Assembly: GCA_049515555.1 (NCBI GenBank)
Contig: JBEKTY010000074.1
Location: 1-37,296, forward strand
Direction of reading: 5' to 3'
Length of the DNA: 37,296 nucleotides
Source of the DNA: JBEKTY01 sp049515555
Lineage (GTDB): Bacteria; Planctomycetota; Planctomycetia; Pirellulales; Thermoguttaceae
Below, one piece after another: positions 15,371-23,757 of the stretch. Every line of letters begins with the position of its first letter. Positions within the stretch are counted from its first letter, which is position 1. Below the pieces are notes generated by a model. The model searched no databases. It was given only the letters and a program-made list of their open reading frames with translations, and had not been told where the DNA came from. The position numbers were made by a program, and so were the translations under genes.

Positions 15371-17076
15371 CGTCCGCCGCGGGGCGGCTGGCCGGCGGCG
15401 ATGAGGCCCAGGGCCGGCGGCGCTTCGGCCTCTGCTCCCGCGGGGACCTGAGTGGGTTGGCTGGCGGGATTGCGATAAGTGGCAGGGTCTTGGTACTGGG
15501 ACGCCGGGTCGTGCGACTGGTCTGCCCAGCGGTCGGTAAAGTCCACGTCGAAACGCTGGACCTTGATGTCATGCTGGGCCAGCCGATCGCGCAGCGCCGG
15601 CAGGTTGTCGAGCAGGAGATTCCGGGCCGCGGGGGTTTCGGTCTCGACGCGGGCGGTCATTTCTCCCTTGCGGACCGTGATATCGATGCGCAGCGAGCCG
15701 AGTTCCGGCGGACTGAGCCGCAACCGCACGGTGCCGCCCTCGTCACCAACGCCGCGGAAGGCCTCTGCCACGCGCTGCACAAAACGCACTCGGTCGGCCT
15801 GGCTCAGGCCGTTGGGGTCTGGCAACTGCGAACCCGGCGGGCCGGCCCGGTCGGCCGGGGTGGGGAGCGGCGCGTCGGGGCTGCCCGCCGCCGCACCGCC
15901 GGGTTTCGCGGTCGGAGTCGCCGAGGCGATCGTCTCGACCGCCGGCCTGCTGTGGTCGGCGTGGGCGGGCTGGGCCGCAAGGGTGGCGGCCGTGGCCAGG
16001 CCGGCCACGGCGCCGCTGTCGGCCAAGGAGGCGACGGCCGTTGCGGCTGGCCGCGCGGCGCCGTCGTCTGCAAGCTGCCCCGCCGGGGCAGCCGTATCTC
16101 GCCCACCGGGCCGGGAGCGAATCGAAAGCGCGGCCGGCACGTTGGGCGCTGCCGAGGCCGGCCCGGGCTGGTCGCCGTCGGCCGCGGCCTGGGCGTCGCC
16201 GGCCTGCTCCGCTATTGCTTGGACAGTTGTTACGTCGGCCGGCGCGCCGACGGCCGGCGCCGCCTGGGTTGCTTCGGCATCCGTCGCGCCGCGCTGGGTC
16301 TTGGCTGTCGTGGCCAGCGCCGCGCTACCGGTTGCCGCGGCGGCGGTTGTATCGGCGGTGATTGTCACCTCCGGGTTGCCGTCGGCGATGCTGCGCGCAG
16401 TTACCGGTTTGCCGCCGGCGCCGCGCGGGGCGGTCTTGATGGCCCGGGCGGCCGCCGGGGTCTGGCTTGAGGCAGTTTGCTGGCCCGCCGACGTGGCGGC
16501 GGTTTGCTGCTGGCCCGTCGGGGTCTGAGATGAGGAGGCGGCCGTGTCGCCGCCGCTGGGACTGGCTGCCTGCGATTGCGGGCTGCTTGCGGCGGCTACG
16601 ACTTGGATCCGAAGCGCGGCGGCCTCGACGTCCGGACTGTTGGGCTGGCCGCTATCACCCTGGCCGCGCTCCGCTGGGGTGGCGCCGTCGCCGGACTGCT
16701 GGGGCCGGTTGCCGCGCTCGGCGTCCTGGGGCGTGTTTCCAGATGCCGTCCGTGAGGTCTGCCCGGCGTTGGGATCGGTGCTGCCGGCGGCCGGCTCCGC
16801 GTCCGGCGCCGGCGACGCCGCCGACGGCGCCGCCGGCACGTCGTTCGGATCCTGGTCGGGAGAGCTGCCGCTGCTGCGCGGTCCGCTGGGGGGCGAAGCC
16901 GCAAGCGGCTGGGCTGGGGCGGGCGTGCCCTGGGATCGGTCCGGCTGGGACCCCGCGCGCAGCAGGTAATCGTCGAAAGAGTTGGCCGTCGTGTCGCAGT
17001 CGGCCGGGGGCGACTCAGCGTGGCTCGCCTCGACGGGCGGCAAGGAGCTCAAGTTGTCGAGAAAGGAGGGTAGCAT
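15352..17076 (-). CDS. fliK: FliK, hook-length control protein
   Basis: The protein has 574 aa. Residues ~1-420 are Ala/Pro/Ser/Gln-rich low-complexity sequence, as expected of the secreted ruler part. The C-terminal domain (~425-520) has the Flg_hook signature: GTVRLRLSPPELGSLRIDIT, GEMTARVETETPAARNLL, and LPALRDRLAQHDIKVQRFDV. FliK measures the hook and switches FlhB specificity. It follows the ylxF-like gene by one base, so they are translationally linked. It ends just before the duplicated boundary at 15292-15370. Confidence 0.92.
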   Translation of the reverse strand: MLPSFLDNLSSLPPVEASHAESPPADCDTTANSFDDYLLRAGSQPDRSQGTPAPAQPLAASPPSGPRSSGSSPDQDPNDVPAAPSAASPAPDAEPAAGSTDPNAGQTSRTASGNTPQDAERGNRPQQSGDGATPAERGQGDSGQPNSPDVEAAALRIQVVAAASSPQSQAASPSGGDTAASSSQTPTGQQQTAATSAGQQTASSQTPAAARAIKTAPRGAGGKPVTARSIADGNPEVTITADTTAAAATGSAALATTAKTQRGATDAEATQAAPAVGAPADVTTVQAIAEQAGDAQAAADGDQPGPASAAPNVPAALSIRSRPGGRDTAAPAGQLADDGAARPAATAVASLADSGAVAGLATAATLAAQPAHADHSRPAVETIASATPTAKPGGAAAGSPDAPLPTPADRAGPPGSQLPDPNGLSQADRVRFVQRVAEAFRGVGDEGGTVRLRLSPPELGSLRIDITVRKGEMTARVETETPAARNLLLDNLPALRDRLAQHDIKVQRFDVDFTDRWADQSHDPASQYQDPATYRNPASQPTQVPAGAEAEAPPALGLIAAGQPPRGGRLNIVI

Positions 17077-17077
17077 T

Positions 17078-17794
17078 TCAGGGTTTGGGCCCCTTGGGCG
17101 GTTCGGAGGGTTTCGGTGCGTGGGAATCGAGTTGCTCTTGCGTGGTTCCGGCCATGCTGGCCAGGGGCAGGCCGCGCCGGATGCGGCGGAGCACCTCGCC
17201 CACTTGCTGCATCTCGTCGGGCGTCGAGAATTCGGCGATGATCTTCGCCCGCCGCGACTCGGTCATCCCTTCCAGGAGCATCACCACCTCGTCGATTTCG
17301 CTTTTCTCCAACATTTGGGCCAGTAGGTCCTTGGCCTGCTTGGGGTCGATGGTTTCCAGCGTGCGGCGGGCATCTTCCAGTCCGGCGGCCGCCGCGCCCT
17401 TCTGCAGCGTGGATAATTCCTGCTGGAAACCCTGGCGGGCCTGCTGGATCCGGTTCTTTTCCTCGGCCAGTTTGCGTTGCTCGGCCTGAAGCTGTTGCAC
17501 GCCGCCGCGGAGGGCCTGCTCGCGGAGGTCGATGTCGCGGGCCTTGAGGGCCCGGGCCTCGAGCACCTGGCCGTAGGCGAGCTGTTCGGGCGCGGTTTCG
17601 GCCGGCCCGCCGTGCGGGCCCGCCGCCGCCGGCCGCTCCGCACCGCGGGCCACGGCCAGCATCTCCAGCAGTTTCTCGCGGTTGAGCTGCCACGCGCGGG
17701 CGTAATAGGTCGTCAGGATCAGTGCGGCGATGACCGTGGCCACGCACAGCGCGGCCAGGACCTGTGCCAACATGGCGAGCACTTTGCCGATCAT
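17078..17794 (-). CDS. YlxF/MotE-like flagellar protein with MgtE-N-like domain
   Basis: The protein has 238 aa. It has an N-terminal transmembrane helix (~8-29), a long charged coiled coil (~70-140, with REQALRGGVQQLQAEQRKLA), and a C-terminal region (~145-205: IDPKQAKDLLAQMLEKSEID, then ILLEG-like VVMLLEGMTESRRAKIIAEF) that resembles the MgtE intracellular N domain. Genes with this layout occur between fliJ and fliK in many clusters (ylxF in Bacillus, motE in alphaproteobacteria) and have been linked to stator folding. Its start overlaps the fliJ stop by four bases (ATGA type). Confidence 0.75.
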   Translation of the reverse strand: MIGKVLAMLAQVLAALCVATVIAALILTTYYARAWQLNREKLLEMLAVARGAERPAAAGPHGGPAETAPEQLAYGQVLEARALKARDIDLREQALRGGVQQLQAEQRKLAEEKNRIQQARQGFQQELSTLQKGAAAAGLEDARRTLETIDPKQAKDLLAQMLEKSEIDEVVMLLEGMTESRRAKIIAEFSTPDEMQQVGEVLRRIRRGLPLASMAGTTQEQLDSHAPKPSEPPKGPKP

Positions 17795-18243
17795 GTGGCG
17801 ACCTCCCGCATGGCCCGCTGGGCGGCGATTTCATCCAGCCGCTTCAGCTCCTTTCGCTCCTCATCGAGGCGGTGCTGGTCGGCCTGCCGCTGGCGCAGTT
17901 TTTCGAGCACGCGGACCTCGCGGTCGGCCTCGACCAGGGTCTGCCGCCGGCGCTCGATTTCCGTGGCCACGGTCTGGCGCTGGCGGGTAAGTTGGAGCTG
18001 CTGCTGGCCGGCCGCCAATTCGTAGCGATGGGCCTCGACGAGCTGATCGACGTTGACGGTGCCGGGCCCGGCCGCCTGGCGGCGCAGCTTCCGCAGCGCT
18101 TCGAGCTCCGCCGCCACGCGCTGGAGCTGCTTGCCCAGCGCGTCGTCGACGCGGTAGGCTTCGGCCAGTGCGGCGCGGCACTGGTCGCGAGTCGACTCGC
18201 GCAGCCGGAGCAGCGCCGCCAATCGGAAGATGAACTTGCTCAT
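17791..18243 (-). CDS. fliJ: FliJ, export ATPase complex stalk protein
   Basis: The protein has 150 aa, almost wholly helical with heptad patterns: FIFRLAALLRLRESTRDQC at the start is the family hallmark (FRLxxLLRLRE), and it ends in a charged coiled coil (DEERKELKRLDEIAAQRAMR). FliJ sits in the FliI hexamer like the gamma subunit of F1 and contacts FlhA. It is downstream of fliI with a 25-bp spacer made of a heptamer array; no Shine-Dalgarno sequence is visible. Confidence 0.88.
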   Translation of the reverse strand: MSKFIFRLAALLRLRESTRDQCRAALAEAYRVDDALGKQLQRVAAELEALRKLRRQAAGPGTVNVDQLVEAHRYELAAGQQQLQLTRQRQTVATEIERRRQTLVEADREVRVLEKLRQRQADQHRLDEERKELKRLDEIAAQRAMREVAT

Positions 18244-18250
18244 GCAGGCG

Positions 18251-18277
18251 GGGATTAGGGATTAGGGATTAGGGACT
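18251..18277. repeat. GGGATTA heptamer array containing the fliI stop codon
   Basis: Three to four GGGATTA units on the + strand. The fliI stop (complement at 18269-18271) lies inside the array, and the array ends eight bases before the fliJ ATG. In mRNA sense it is C-rich and precedes fliJ. Confidence 0.8.
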
Positions 18278-19669
18278 TGGGGGCCTGGAGGCTGGGGTCC
18301 CGGCGTTGGGTGGCACTGGCGTCTCGCCAGTGCCAGCCCGCCGATCCGGTTCCGCCCGCAGGCGGCCGGCGACCTTGTGGTGCAACTCGATCAGGCCCTG
18401 CCGGGCCTGCTCCAGCGTGCACGGTTGATCGACGCTCTGGCGGAGATACTGGTTCAGCTCGTCCTGCATGTCGATGGCGGCGTCTACCAAGCGATTGCTG
18501 CCGCGGCGATAGGCGCCGATCGAGATCAGGTCTTCGTGATCGTGGAAGACGGCCATCAGCTCGCGAATGGCGGCCGCCGCCCGGCGGTGTTCTTCGGTGG
18601 TGACCTCGGGCATGAGCCGGCTGAGGCTGGCCAGCACGTCGACGGCCGGGTAATGTCCGCGGGCGGCCAGGTTCCGGCTGAGCCAGGTATGCCCGTCCAG
18701 CAGGCCGCGGACCGCGTCGGCGACCGGCTCGTTGGGGTCGTCGCCCTCGACCAGCACGGTGATGAAGGCCGTGATGCTGCCCAGCGGGCTGGTTCCGGCC
18801 CGCTCGATCAGTTTCGGGAGCAGGGCGAAGACCGAGGGGGGATAGCCGCGGGTAGCGGGCGGCTCGCCGGCGGCCAGCCCGATCTCGCGCTGGGCCAGAG
18901 CGAAGCGGGTGACGGAGTCCATCAGGAACAGCACGTCGCGGCCCAGGTCGCGAAAATACTCGGCGATGGCCGCGGCGGCAAAGGCGGCCTGCACCCGCAC
19001 CAGGGCCGGCTCGTTGCTGGTGGCCACGACGACCACGCTCTTGGCCATGCCGTGCGGGCCCAGGTCGCGCTCGAGGAATTCGTTGACCTCGCGGCCACGC
19101 TCGCCCACCAGGGCGATCACGTTCACGTCGGCCGAGGTATAGCGGGCCATCATTCCCATCAGCACGCTCTTGCCGATGCCCGAGCCGGCGAAGATCCCCA
19201 TCCGCTGCCCCTTGCCGCAGGTCGCCAGGCCGTCCAGGGCGCGGACCCCCGTGCTCAAGGGCTGGTTGATCCGCGGGCGGTGACAGGGATGGGGCGGCGG
19301 ACGGTGAAAGGAGGCCCGCTCGTGCAGCAGGGGGGCGGGCTTGCCGTCGACGGGCTGGCCGGCGGCGTCGATCACGCGGCCCAGCAGGGTTTCGCCCACC
19401 CGCAGCCAGCGCGCGGTCCGCGCCAGGCGGACGCGGTTGCCCCGCCGGATGCCGGTCCAATCGCTGAGCGGATAGAGGATCGTCAGCTCATCGCGGAAGC
19501 CGATGACTTCGGCCAATAGCGGCGGCGCCGCCTCGCGCTCGATCTGCGCCACGGCTCCCACGGGGGCGGGGAAGCCGGCGGCGGAAATGGTCGTTCCCAC
19601 CGTCTGGGCCACGCTGCCCAGCAGGGCCGTCGGTGTCAGGCCTTCGAGCTGTTCGACCAGTTCGCGCAT
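18269..19669 (-). CDS. fliI: FliI, flagellar export ATPase
   Basis: The protein has 466 aa. The Walker A motif is AGSGIGKS (161-168) and Walker B ends in VLFLMDSVTR (D251), with GERGREVNEF and RGYPPSVFALLPKLIERAG, all characteristic of the FliI/F1-beta-like family. It energises export with FliH and FliJ. The N-terminus is a typical short beta-barrel region. The C-terminal tail, from about residue 445 (AGTGETPVPP, then NAGTPASRPPSP), is not family sequence: it is encoded by a 25-bp palindrome (18311-18335) and the heptamer array that also holds the stop codon. Its ATG overlaps the fliH stop by one base (TGATG). Confidence 0.95.
   Translation of the reverse strand: MRELVEQLEGLTPTALLGSVAQTVGTTISAAGFPAPVGAVAQIEREAAPPLLAEVIGFRDELTILYPLSDWTGIRRGNRVRLARTARWLRVGETLLGRVIDAAGQPVDGKPAPLLHERASFHRPPPHPCHRPRINQPLSTGVRALDGLATCGKGQRMGIFAGSGIGKSVLMGMMARYTSADVNVIALVGERGREVNEFLERDLGPHGMAKSVVVVATSNEPALVRVQAAFAAAAIAEYFRDLGRDVLFLMDSVTRFALAQREIGLAAGEPPATRGYPPSVFALLPKLIERAGTSPLGSITAFITVLVEGDDPNEPVADAVRGLLDGHTWLSRNLAARGHYPAVDVLASLSRLMPEVTTEEHRRAAAAIRELMAVFHDHEDLISIGAYRRGSNRLVDAAIDMQDELNQYLRQSVDQPCTLEQARQGLIELHHKVAGRLRAEPDRRAGTGETPVPPNAGTPASRPPSP
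18311..18335. repeat. Perfect 25-bp palindrome within the fliI 3' end
   Basis: TGGCACTGGCG and CGCCAGTGCCA surround a TCT centre. Translated on the minus strand it gives the GTGETPVPP part of the FliI tail. I recall this peptide as recurring at planctomycete protein ends, in keeping with a dispersed repeat read through as coding sequence (not checked). Confidence 0.8.
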
Positions 19670-20313
19670 CAGGCGTTGAGCTCCTCTTCCACGCGGGCCA
19701 ACTGGGCCTCGAACTGTTGATCGATCGTTCCGAAGCGGGTCTCGACGCGGCAGCCGCCGGCCGTGACCGTGGCGTCGGAAACGAGCTCGAGCTGGCCCAG
19801 GCCGGCCATTTCACGGGCCAGCATCTGGGCCTGGCTGCCGATGGCCTGGCAATCGGCCGGGCTGAGGTGCAGCCGCACGCGGGGCGCCCCCACGGCCAGC
19901 TCCAGGGCCTCGCGGATCAAGGTCAGCGGAATGTCCGGTTGCACGGTCAGCTCGCGGCGGATGAGGCGGCGGGCAATGGCCGCGGCGACGTGGATGGCCC
20001 CGGCCTCCCAGTGGGCCAACCAGGCCCGCTTGGCCTCGTCGATCTCGCGCACGGCCTGCCGCAGGGCGGGCACCACGGTGCTAAGCTGCTTCTCGACCAT
20101 CTGTTCGACCGCCGCCAGGGCGGCCTGCCGGCCTTCCTGCTCGGCCCGCTTGCGGACGGCCCCCGCCTCCTGCCGGGCCCGGTCGATGATCCGCGCCGCC
20201 TCGGCCCGCATCCGCTCATGAAATTGCCGGGCTTGCGCGGAAATGTCCTCGAAGTTGAAGGCCACTTGGCTGGAGCCCAGGTTCTGTTCGGTGGCGCGAA
20301 GGATGGTCGACAT
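19669..20313 (-). CDS. fliH: FliH, export ATPase regulator
   Basis: The protein has 214 aa. The N-terminus has a short unstructured part, then a long helix (ISAQARQFHERMRAEAARII, then RARQEAGAVRKRAEQEG), and a C-terminal domain (IHVAAAIARRLIRRELTVQP, VRLHLSPADCQAI) typical of FliH/YscL. FliH dimers hold FliI at the C-ring. Between the ATG and fliG lies a 272-bp repeat block; the bases before the ATG (CCTCCCACCCC) contain no ribosome-binding site. Confidence 0.88.
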   Translation of the reverse strand: MSTILRATEQNLGSSQVAFNFEDISAQARQFHERMRAEAARIIDRARQEAGAVRKRAEQEGRQAALAAVEQMVEKQLSTVVPALRQAVREIDEAKRAWLAHWEAGAIHVAAAIARRLIRRELTVQPDIPLTLIREALELAVGAPRVRLHLSPADCQAIGSQAQMLAREMAGLGQLELVSDATVTAGGCRVETRFGTIDQQFEAQLARVEEELNA

Positions 20314-20321
20314 GGGGTGGG

Positions 20322-20616
20322 AGGGATTTAGGGATTTAGGGATTTAGGGGTTGAGGGGTTGAGGGGTTGAGGGGTTGAGGGGTTAAGGGGTTAAGGGGTT
20401 GAGGGGTTGAGGGGTTGAGGGGTTGAGGGGTTAAGGGGTTGAGGGGTTAAGGGGTTAAGGGGTTGAGGGCCTTCTGCTCGTTTTCTATCCGGCTGTCTCG
20501 TCTCCGGCGGCCGTTGGCCGCCGGCCGCTTCCCTTATCCCCTCATCCCCTAAACCCCTCATCCCCTATTAGTCATTGGTTACTGCTCATAGCTCACTGCT
20601 CACAGCTTCCGGCTTG
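20322..20616. repeat. Long composite repeat between fliG and fliH, copy A
   Basis: Read on the minus strand: 7-mers begin inside the fliG 3' end (from ~20610, GCTGTGA, GCAGTGA, ...), pass CCAATGA and CTAATAG, then G-rich octamers (GGGGATGA, GGGGTTTA), a GGCGGCC/GGCCGCC hairpin, a ~50-bp linker with AGCCGGA and ACGAGCAG, then about 15 C-rich octamers (CCCCTCAA/CCCCTTAA) ending in CCCTAAAT units just before the fliH ATG. From 20578 down, the first ~55 bases are identical to the sequence after flhA (37105 on), and the rest is similar. The + strand of 20350-20466 is GGGGTTGA repeats. Confidence 0.92.
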
Positions 20617-21587
20617 GCCTGCCGGTACACCGCGCGGCGGGCCAGGCCGGCTACCTGCCGCCGGGCCTGTTCCATGTCCCGCAGCCGGATCGGACCGGGA
20701 TTGGCCAACTGCCGCCGGATCGACTCGGCCACGGCGGCCGGCCGGCCGGCCAGTAGCCGCTCTACCCACTGCGGCTGCTCGGCGAAGAGGGCCAAGACCA
20801 TCAACTCCGGCCCGGCCCTCTCGAAGACTTCCTCGAGCACCGGGTCGTCCAATTCGGGCAGGTCCTGGAAGCGTACCGGCCGCGGACCGAGCCGTTCGGC
20901 CAGTGCGCGGTCGCGGGCGGCCAGGTTGTCGAGGATTTGCATGCCGGTCCGGCCGTCGGTGGCGGCGAGAATGCCCGCCACGGCCTCCGCGCCGGCCACC
21001 CGGCGGCGCTGCATCTGGACCTGCTCGGCCAACCGCGATTGCAGGGCGGCTTCCACCTCGCGAAGGATCGCCGGATCGGTCTCCTCCAGATCGACGAGGC
21101 GGCGGATGACCTCGACCTGGAGTTCGCCGGCCAAGCGGGCCAGCACGCCGGCGGCCCGCGCGGCGGGCAAATGGGAGAGCACCGCGGCGATGGTTTGCGG
21201 CCGCTCGCCGGCCAGCAGGCGGGCCAGTTTTTCGGCCTCGGCCTGCTGCAGGAAGCGGAACGGGGCGGGGCCCTGCTGGGCCGCTTCCGGGGGCTCGGCG
21301 GCTTCCCTGGGCGCGGCCTGGCCCGGCCGACCGACCAGCCATGCCAGCCGCCCGTCGAGCTCGATCCCCGGCGGACACTTGGGCGGGATCATGGGCCCCA
21401 CGCGAAAGAACTCGTCGATCACCCGCTGCTGCTCGCCGTCGTCGATCTCGCCCAGGTCCACCACCAGTTGGCGGACCTGCCGGGCCTGCTCGGGCGACAT
21501 CTGCTCCAGCACCGCGTCGCGGGCCGACGTGTCCAGGCTCGACACCAGGATGGCCACTTTCCGCAGACCGGAATTCGCTCGCTGCAT
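20586..21587 (-). CDS. fliG: FliG, flagellar motor switch protein
   Basis: The protein has 333 aa, the usual length. The middle domain has ERPQTIAAVLSHLPAARAAG (EHPQT-type motif) and the C-terminal domain FQDLPELDDPVLEEVFERA. The N-terminal domain is more diverged (KVAILVSSLDTSARDAVLEQ, MSPEQARQVRQLV). FliG binds FliF and provides the torque surface. It lies four bases from the fliF stop. The C-terminal residues (AVSSEL) are encoded by the first units of the composite repeat, so the true C-terminus may have been changed by array growth. Confidence 0.85.
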   Translation of the reverse strand: MQRANSGLRKVAILVSSLDTSARDAVLEQMSPEQARQVRQLVVDLGEIDDGEQQRVIDEFFRVGPMIPPKCPPGIELDGRLAWLVGRPGQAAPREAAEPPEAAQQGPAPFRFLQQAEAEKLARLLAGERPQTIAAVLSHLPAARAAGVLARLAGELQVEVIRRLVDLEETDPAILREVEAALQSRLAEQVQMQRRRVAGAEAVAGILAATDGRTGMQILDNLAARDRALAERLGPRPVRFQDLPELDDPVLEEVFERAGPELMVLALFAEQPQWVERLLAGRPAAVAESIRRQLANPGPIRLRDMEQARRQVAGLARRAVYRQAKPEAVSSEL

Positions 21588-21590
21588 GGG

Positions 21591-23279
21591 TTAGCTCGCT
21601 TGACCGATCCAGGTGCGGAGGATATTGGCGGCGGAGTCCGGGTCTTCCTTGACCAACTCGGTTAGCTCGTCGCGGAGCGACGGTCCGCTGCCGGTGATGC
21701 GACGCAGGCGGTGGGCGGCGACCATCTCGGGCGGCTCGGCTTCCTCGGCGGCCGGCCCGCCGGCTGCCGTGCGGGCAGGCATGGCCAGCGCCGCCTGGCC
21801 CGGGGCCGCTGCGGCCAGCGGCGCGCCACGGACCATCGACCGCAACACGACCAGGCTCGCCAGCAGCAGTCCGCCCATGCCCAGCGTGCCCCAGTTAAGC
21901 GCCAGCCAGTTGATCAACTTCTGGAGCAGCGTGGGCGTGGGAATCTCGCCCGGCTTGATGTCCTGGAAGGTGGTGACGGTAACCGGCTCGCCGGTATCTG
22001 TGGAGCCTTCGGCCGGCCCCGGCAGCAGCGGGGCCACGTGCTTGCGGACGCTGCCGGAGACCTCGTCGCGGATGAGGGCCAAGGCGGCCGTGTCGGGCGG
22101 CTTCGGCTCTTCGCCCGCCTTCAGCGGGTTCCGCTCGCGCCACACGCTCTCGAAATAGCTGCTGGGAATGGCCACGGAGACGCGGGCCGACATCGGCGTC
22201 AGGCCCACCGTCTCCTTCTCCTCCTGGGTGGTATTCAACGAGTTGTCCTGCTCGGACTGCGACTCCTTTTCGTCCTCGTGACCGGCCTTGGCCGAGCCGG
22301 ATGCGGAGGCCAGGGCCGTGGGCCCGTTGGCCACCTGGCTGGCAGCGCCCGGCCGACCGCCCCCCGCGGCGCCGCTGTCGCGGGTGCGCGACTTGGTTTG
22401 TTCCACCACCCGCCGCGGGATGGTCTTCGGATCGTTCTTGACCGACAGCGAGCGGGTGGATTTCTCGTGGTTCAGAATGACGGTGGTGGTGACGGTCAGG
22501 TTGGGGATGTAGGCCAAGGCCTCCATGATCTTGGCCTTCAGGATCTGCTCATGCTGTTTGGTGACGGCGGCGAACAGGTTTTCGCCGACGAGTCCGCCGT
22601 GTTCCGGGTCGCCGTGGGAGATCTTGCCGCTGTTCAGGTCGGCGACGGTGACGTTTTCGGCCCGCAGCCCGGCGACGGCCCCGGCCACCAGATAGCGGAT
22701 CGATTCCACCCGCGAGTCGTCGAGTTGCGTGGCGCCGGCGGGTTTGACGGCCACGGAAGCCGTCTTGAGCTTGGTGGGGTTCAGCCCCGGCTGGACCTCG
22801 CTGTCGATGAGCACCGAGGCCCCGGCGATGCCGGGCATGGAGCGGATCACCAGCGACAGCTCTTCCTGGATGGCGGCCTTCATCCGCACGTCGCGCTGGT
22901 CCTTGCTCTCGAAGACGTTTCCTTTTTCCAGGGCCTTCTCCATGGCCGAGCCGAAGCCCTGCGGCAGGGCCTTGGCATCGGCCAGGGCGGCCATGTAGGC
23001 GGCGCGTTGGGCCCGCGGCACGCGGATCCGCGCCCCCTCGACGGCATACGAGCTGAGGTTGGCCTTGCCGAAGGCCTGTTCGGCCGCCTGGATCGAGTCC
23101 GCGGAGAGCGGCTCGCTGTTGAACAGGAAGTCGTCCGGCCCCGCCACCTGCCGCTCGACCAGGTAGCCCAGGCTGACCACGAGCACGGCCAGCAGCAGCC
23201 CGGCCGTGATCCGCGCGCCGGGGGTCATCGAGCGGAACAGGTCGTTGAGTTGGGCCAGGGCCTTGCTGAGGAAGTCCAT
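21591..23279 (-). CDS. fliF: FliF, MS-ring protein
   Basis: The protein has 562 aa. The first transmembrane helix is at ~24-41 (TAGLLLAVLVVSLGYLV), followed by the YscJ/FliF ring domains (PLSADSIQAAEQAFGKANL; DVRMKAAIQEELSLVIRSMP; ASVLIDSEVQPGLNPTK; SVAVKP), the FliF beta-collar region (TTVILNHEKSTRSLSVKND), and a second transmembrane helix near 465-485 (LGMGGLLLASLVVLRSMV). The C-terminal tail (ELTELVKEDPDSAANILRTW) is the FliG-binding motif. It follows fliE by three bases and precedes fliG by three, which implies translational linkage. Confidence 0.95.
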   Translation of the reverse strand: MDFLSKALAQLNDLFRSMTPGARITAGLLLAVLVVSLGYLVERQVAGPDDFLFNSEPLSADSIQAAEQAFGKANLSSYAVEGARIRVPRAQRAAYMAALADAKALPQGFGSAMEKALEKGNVFESKDQRDVRMKAAIQEELSLVIRSMPGIAGASVLIDSEVQPGLNPTKLKTASVAVKPAGATQLDDSRVESIRYLVAGAVAGLRAENVTVADLNSGKISHGDPEHGGLVGENLFAAVTKQHEQILKAKIMEALAYIPNLTVTTTVILNHEKSTRSLSVKNDPKTIPRRVVEQTKSRTRDSGAAGGGRPGAASQVANGPTALASASGSAKAGHEDEKESQSEQDNSLNTTQEEKETVGLTPMSARVSVAIPSSYFESVWRERNPLKAGEEPKPPDTAALALIRDEVSGSVRKHVAPLLPGPAEGSTDTGEPVTVTTFQDIKPGEIPTPTLLQKLINWLALNWGTLGMGGLLLASLVVLRSMVRGAPLAAAAPGQAALAMPARTAAGGPAAEEAEPPEMVAAHRLRRITGSGPSLRDELTELVKEDPDSAANILRTWIGQAS

Positions 23280-23282
23280 TAG

Positions 23283-23585
23283 TTACACGTGCAGGTTCTG
23301 CACCTCCTGGAAGGCGTCGACCAGCTTGTTGCGAACTTGGATCATCATTTGGAAGGCCAAGTCGGCCTTCTGCACGGCGGTGAGGACCGCGGCGGGGGTC
23401 ACGTCGCCGCCGGTGGCCAGTTTCTCGACCGCCTGATCGGCGTCGGCCTGCATGGCGTTCACCTGGTGGATCGATTTGAGCAGGAAGTCGGTGAACGAGG
23501 GCCCGCCCGGCGCGGCCGCGGCCTGGCCCGCCGGCAATCCAGGCAGGATCGAAGGGCTCGGAAAACTTTGCACGGGATTGATCAT
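23283..23585 (-). CDS. fliE: FliE, MS-ring/rod adaptor
   Basis: The protein has 100 aa. SFTDFLLKSIHQVNAMQADA and VLTAVQKADLAFQMMIQVRN are typical FliE helices, and the C-terminus VRNKLVDAFQEVQNLHV is the family end. FliE joins the MS ring to the rod and is needed to open the export gate. It starts from an ATG after a stretch that contains two different palindromic elements (23601-23637 and 23648-23726). Confidence 0.95.
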   Translation of the reverse strand: MINPVQSFPSPSILPGLPAGQAAAAPGGPSFTDFLLKSIHQVNAMQADADQAVEKLATGGDVTPAAVLTAVQKADLAFQMMIQVRNKLVDAFQEVQNLHV

Positions 23586-23600
23586 GGCCGTCTCCTTCCC

Positions 23601-23637
23601 GGTCCCCTCTCCCTCCGGGAGAGGGTTAGGGTGAGGG
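23601..23637. repeat. Single CTCTCCC / GTGAGGG unit upstream of fliE
   Basis: Same unit as the arms of 8640-8764, here as one copy, ending sixteen bases before the fliE ATG (on the upstream side). It has a CTCTCCCTCCGGGAGAG hairpin. Confidence 0.8.
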
Positions 23638-23647
23638 CATATCGCTC

Positions 23648-23726
23648 GGGTGCCACTGCTGGCTTGTCCAGCAGTGTCGAACCACCACCGGGCCCAGCAC
23701 TGCTGGACAAGCCAGCAGTGGCACCC
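23648..23726. repeat. 79-bp REPIN-like element between flgC and fliE
   Basis: Perfect 29-bp inverted arms (23648-23676 and 23698-23726), each a hairpin with CACTGCTGG/CCAGCAGTG stems and GGGTGCCAC ends, separated by 21 bp. Same family as 9712-9776 and 34804-34882. Confidence 0.9.
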
Positions 23727-23757
23727 CAGGAATCGTAGAATCCGGCCCTACTTCGCG

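Noticed and set aside
20322..20470. CRISPR array
   Set aside because: Units are 7-8 bp without spacers; no cas genes in the window.
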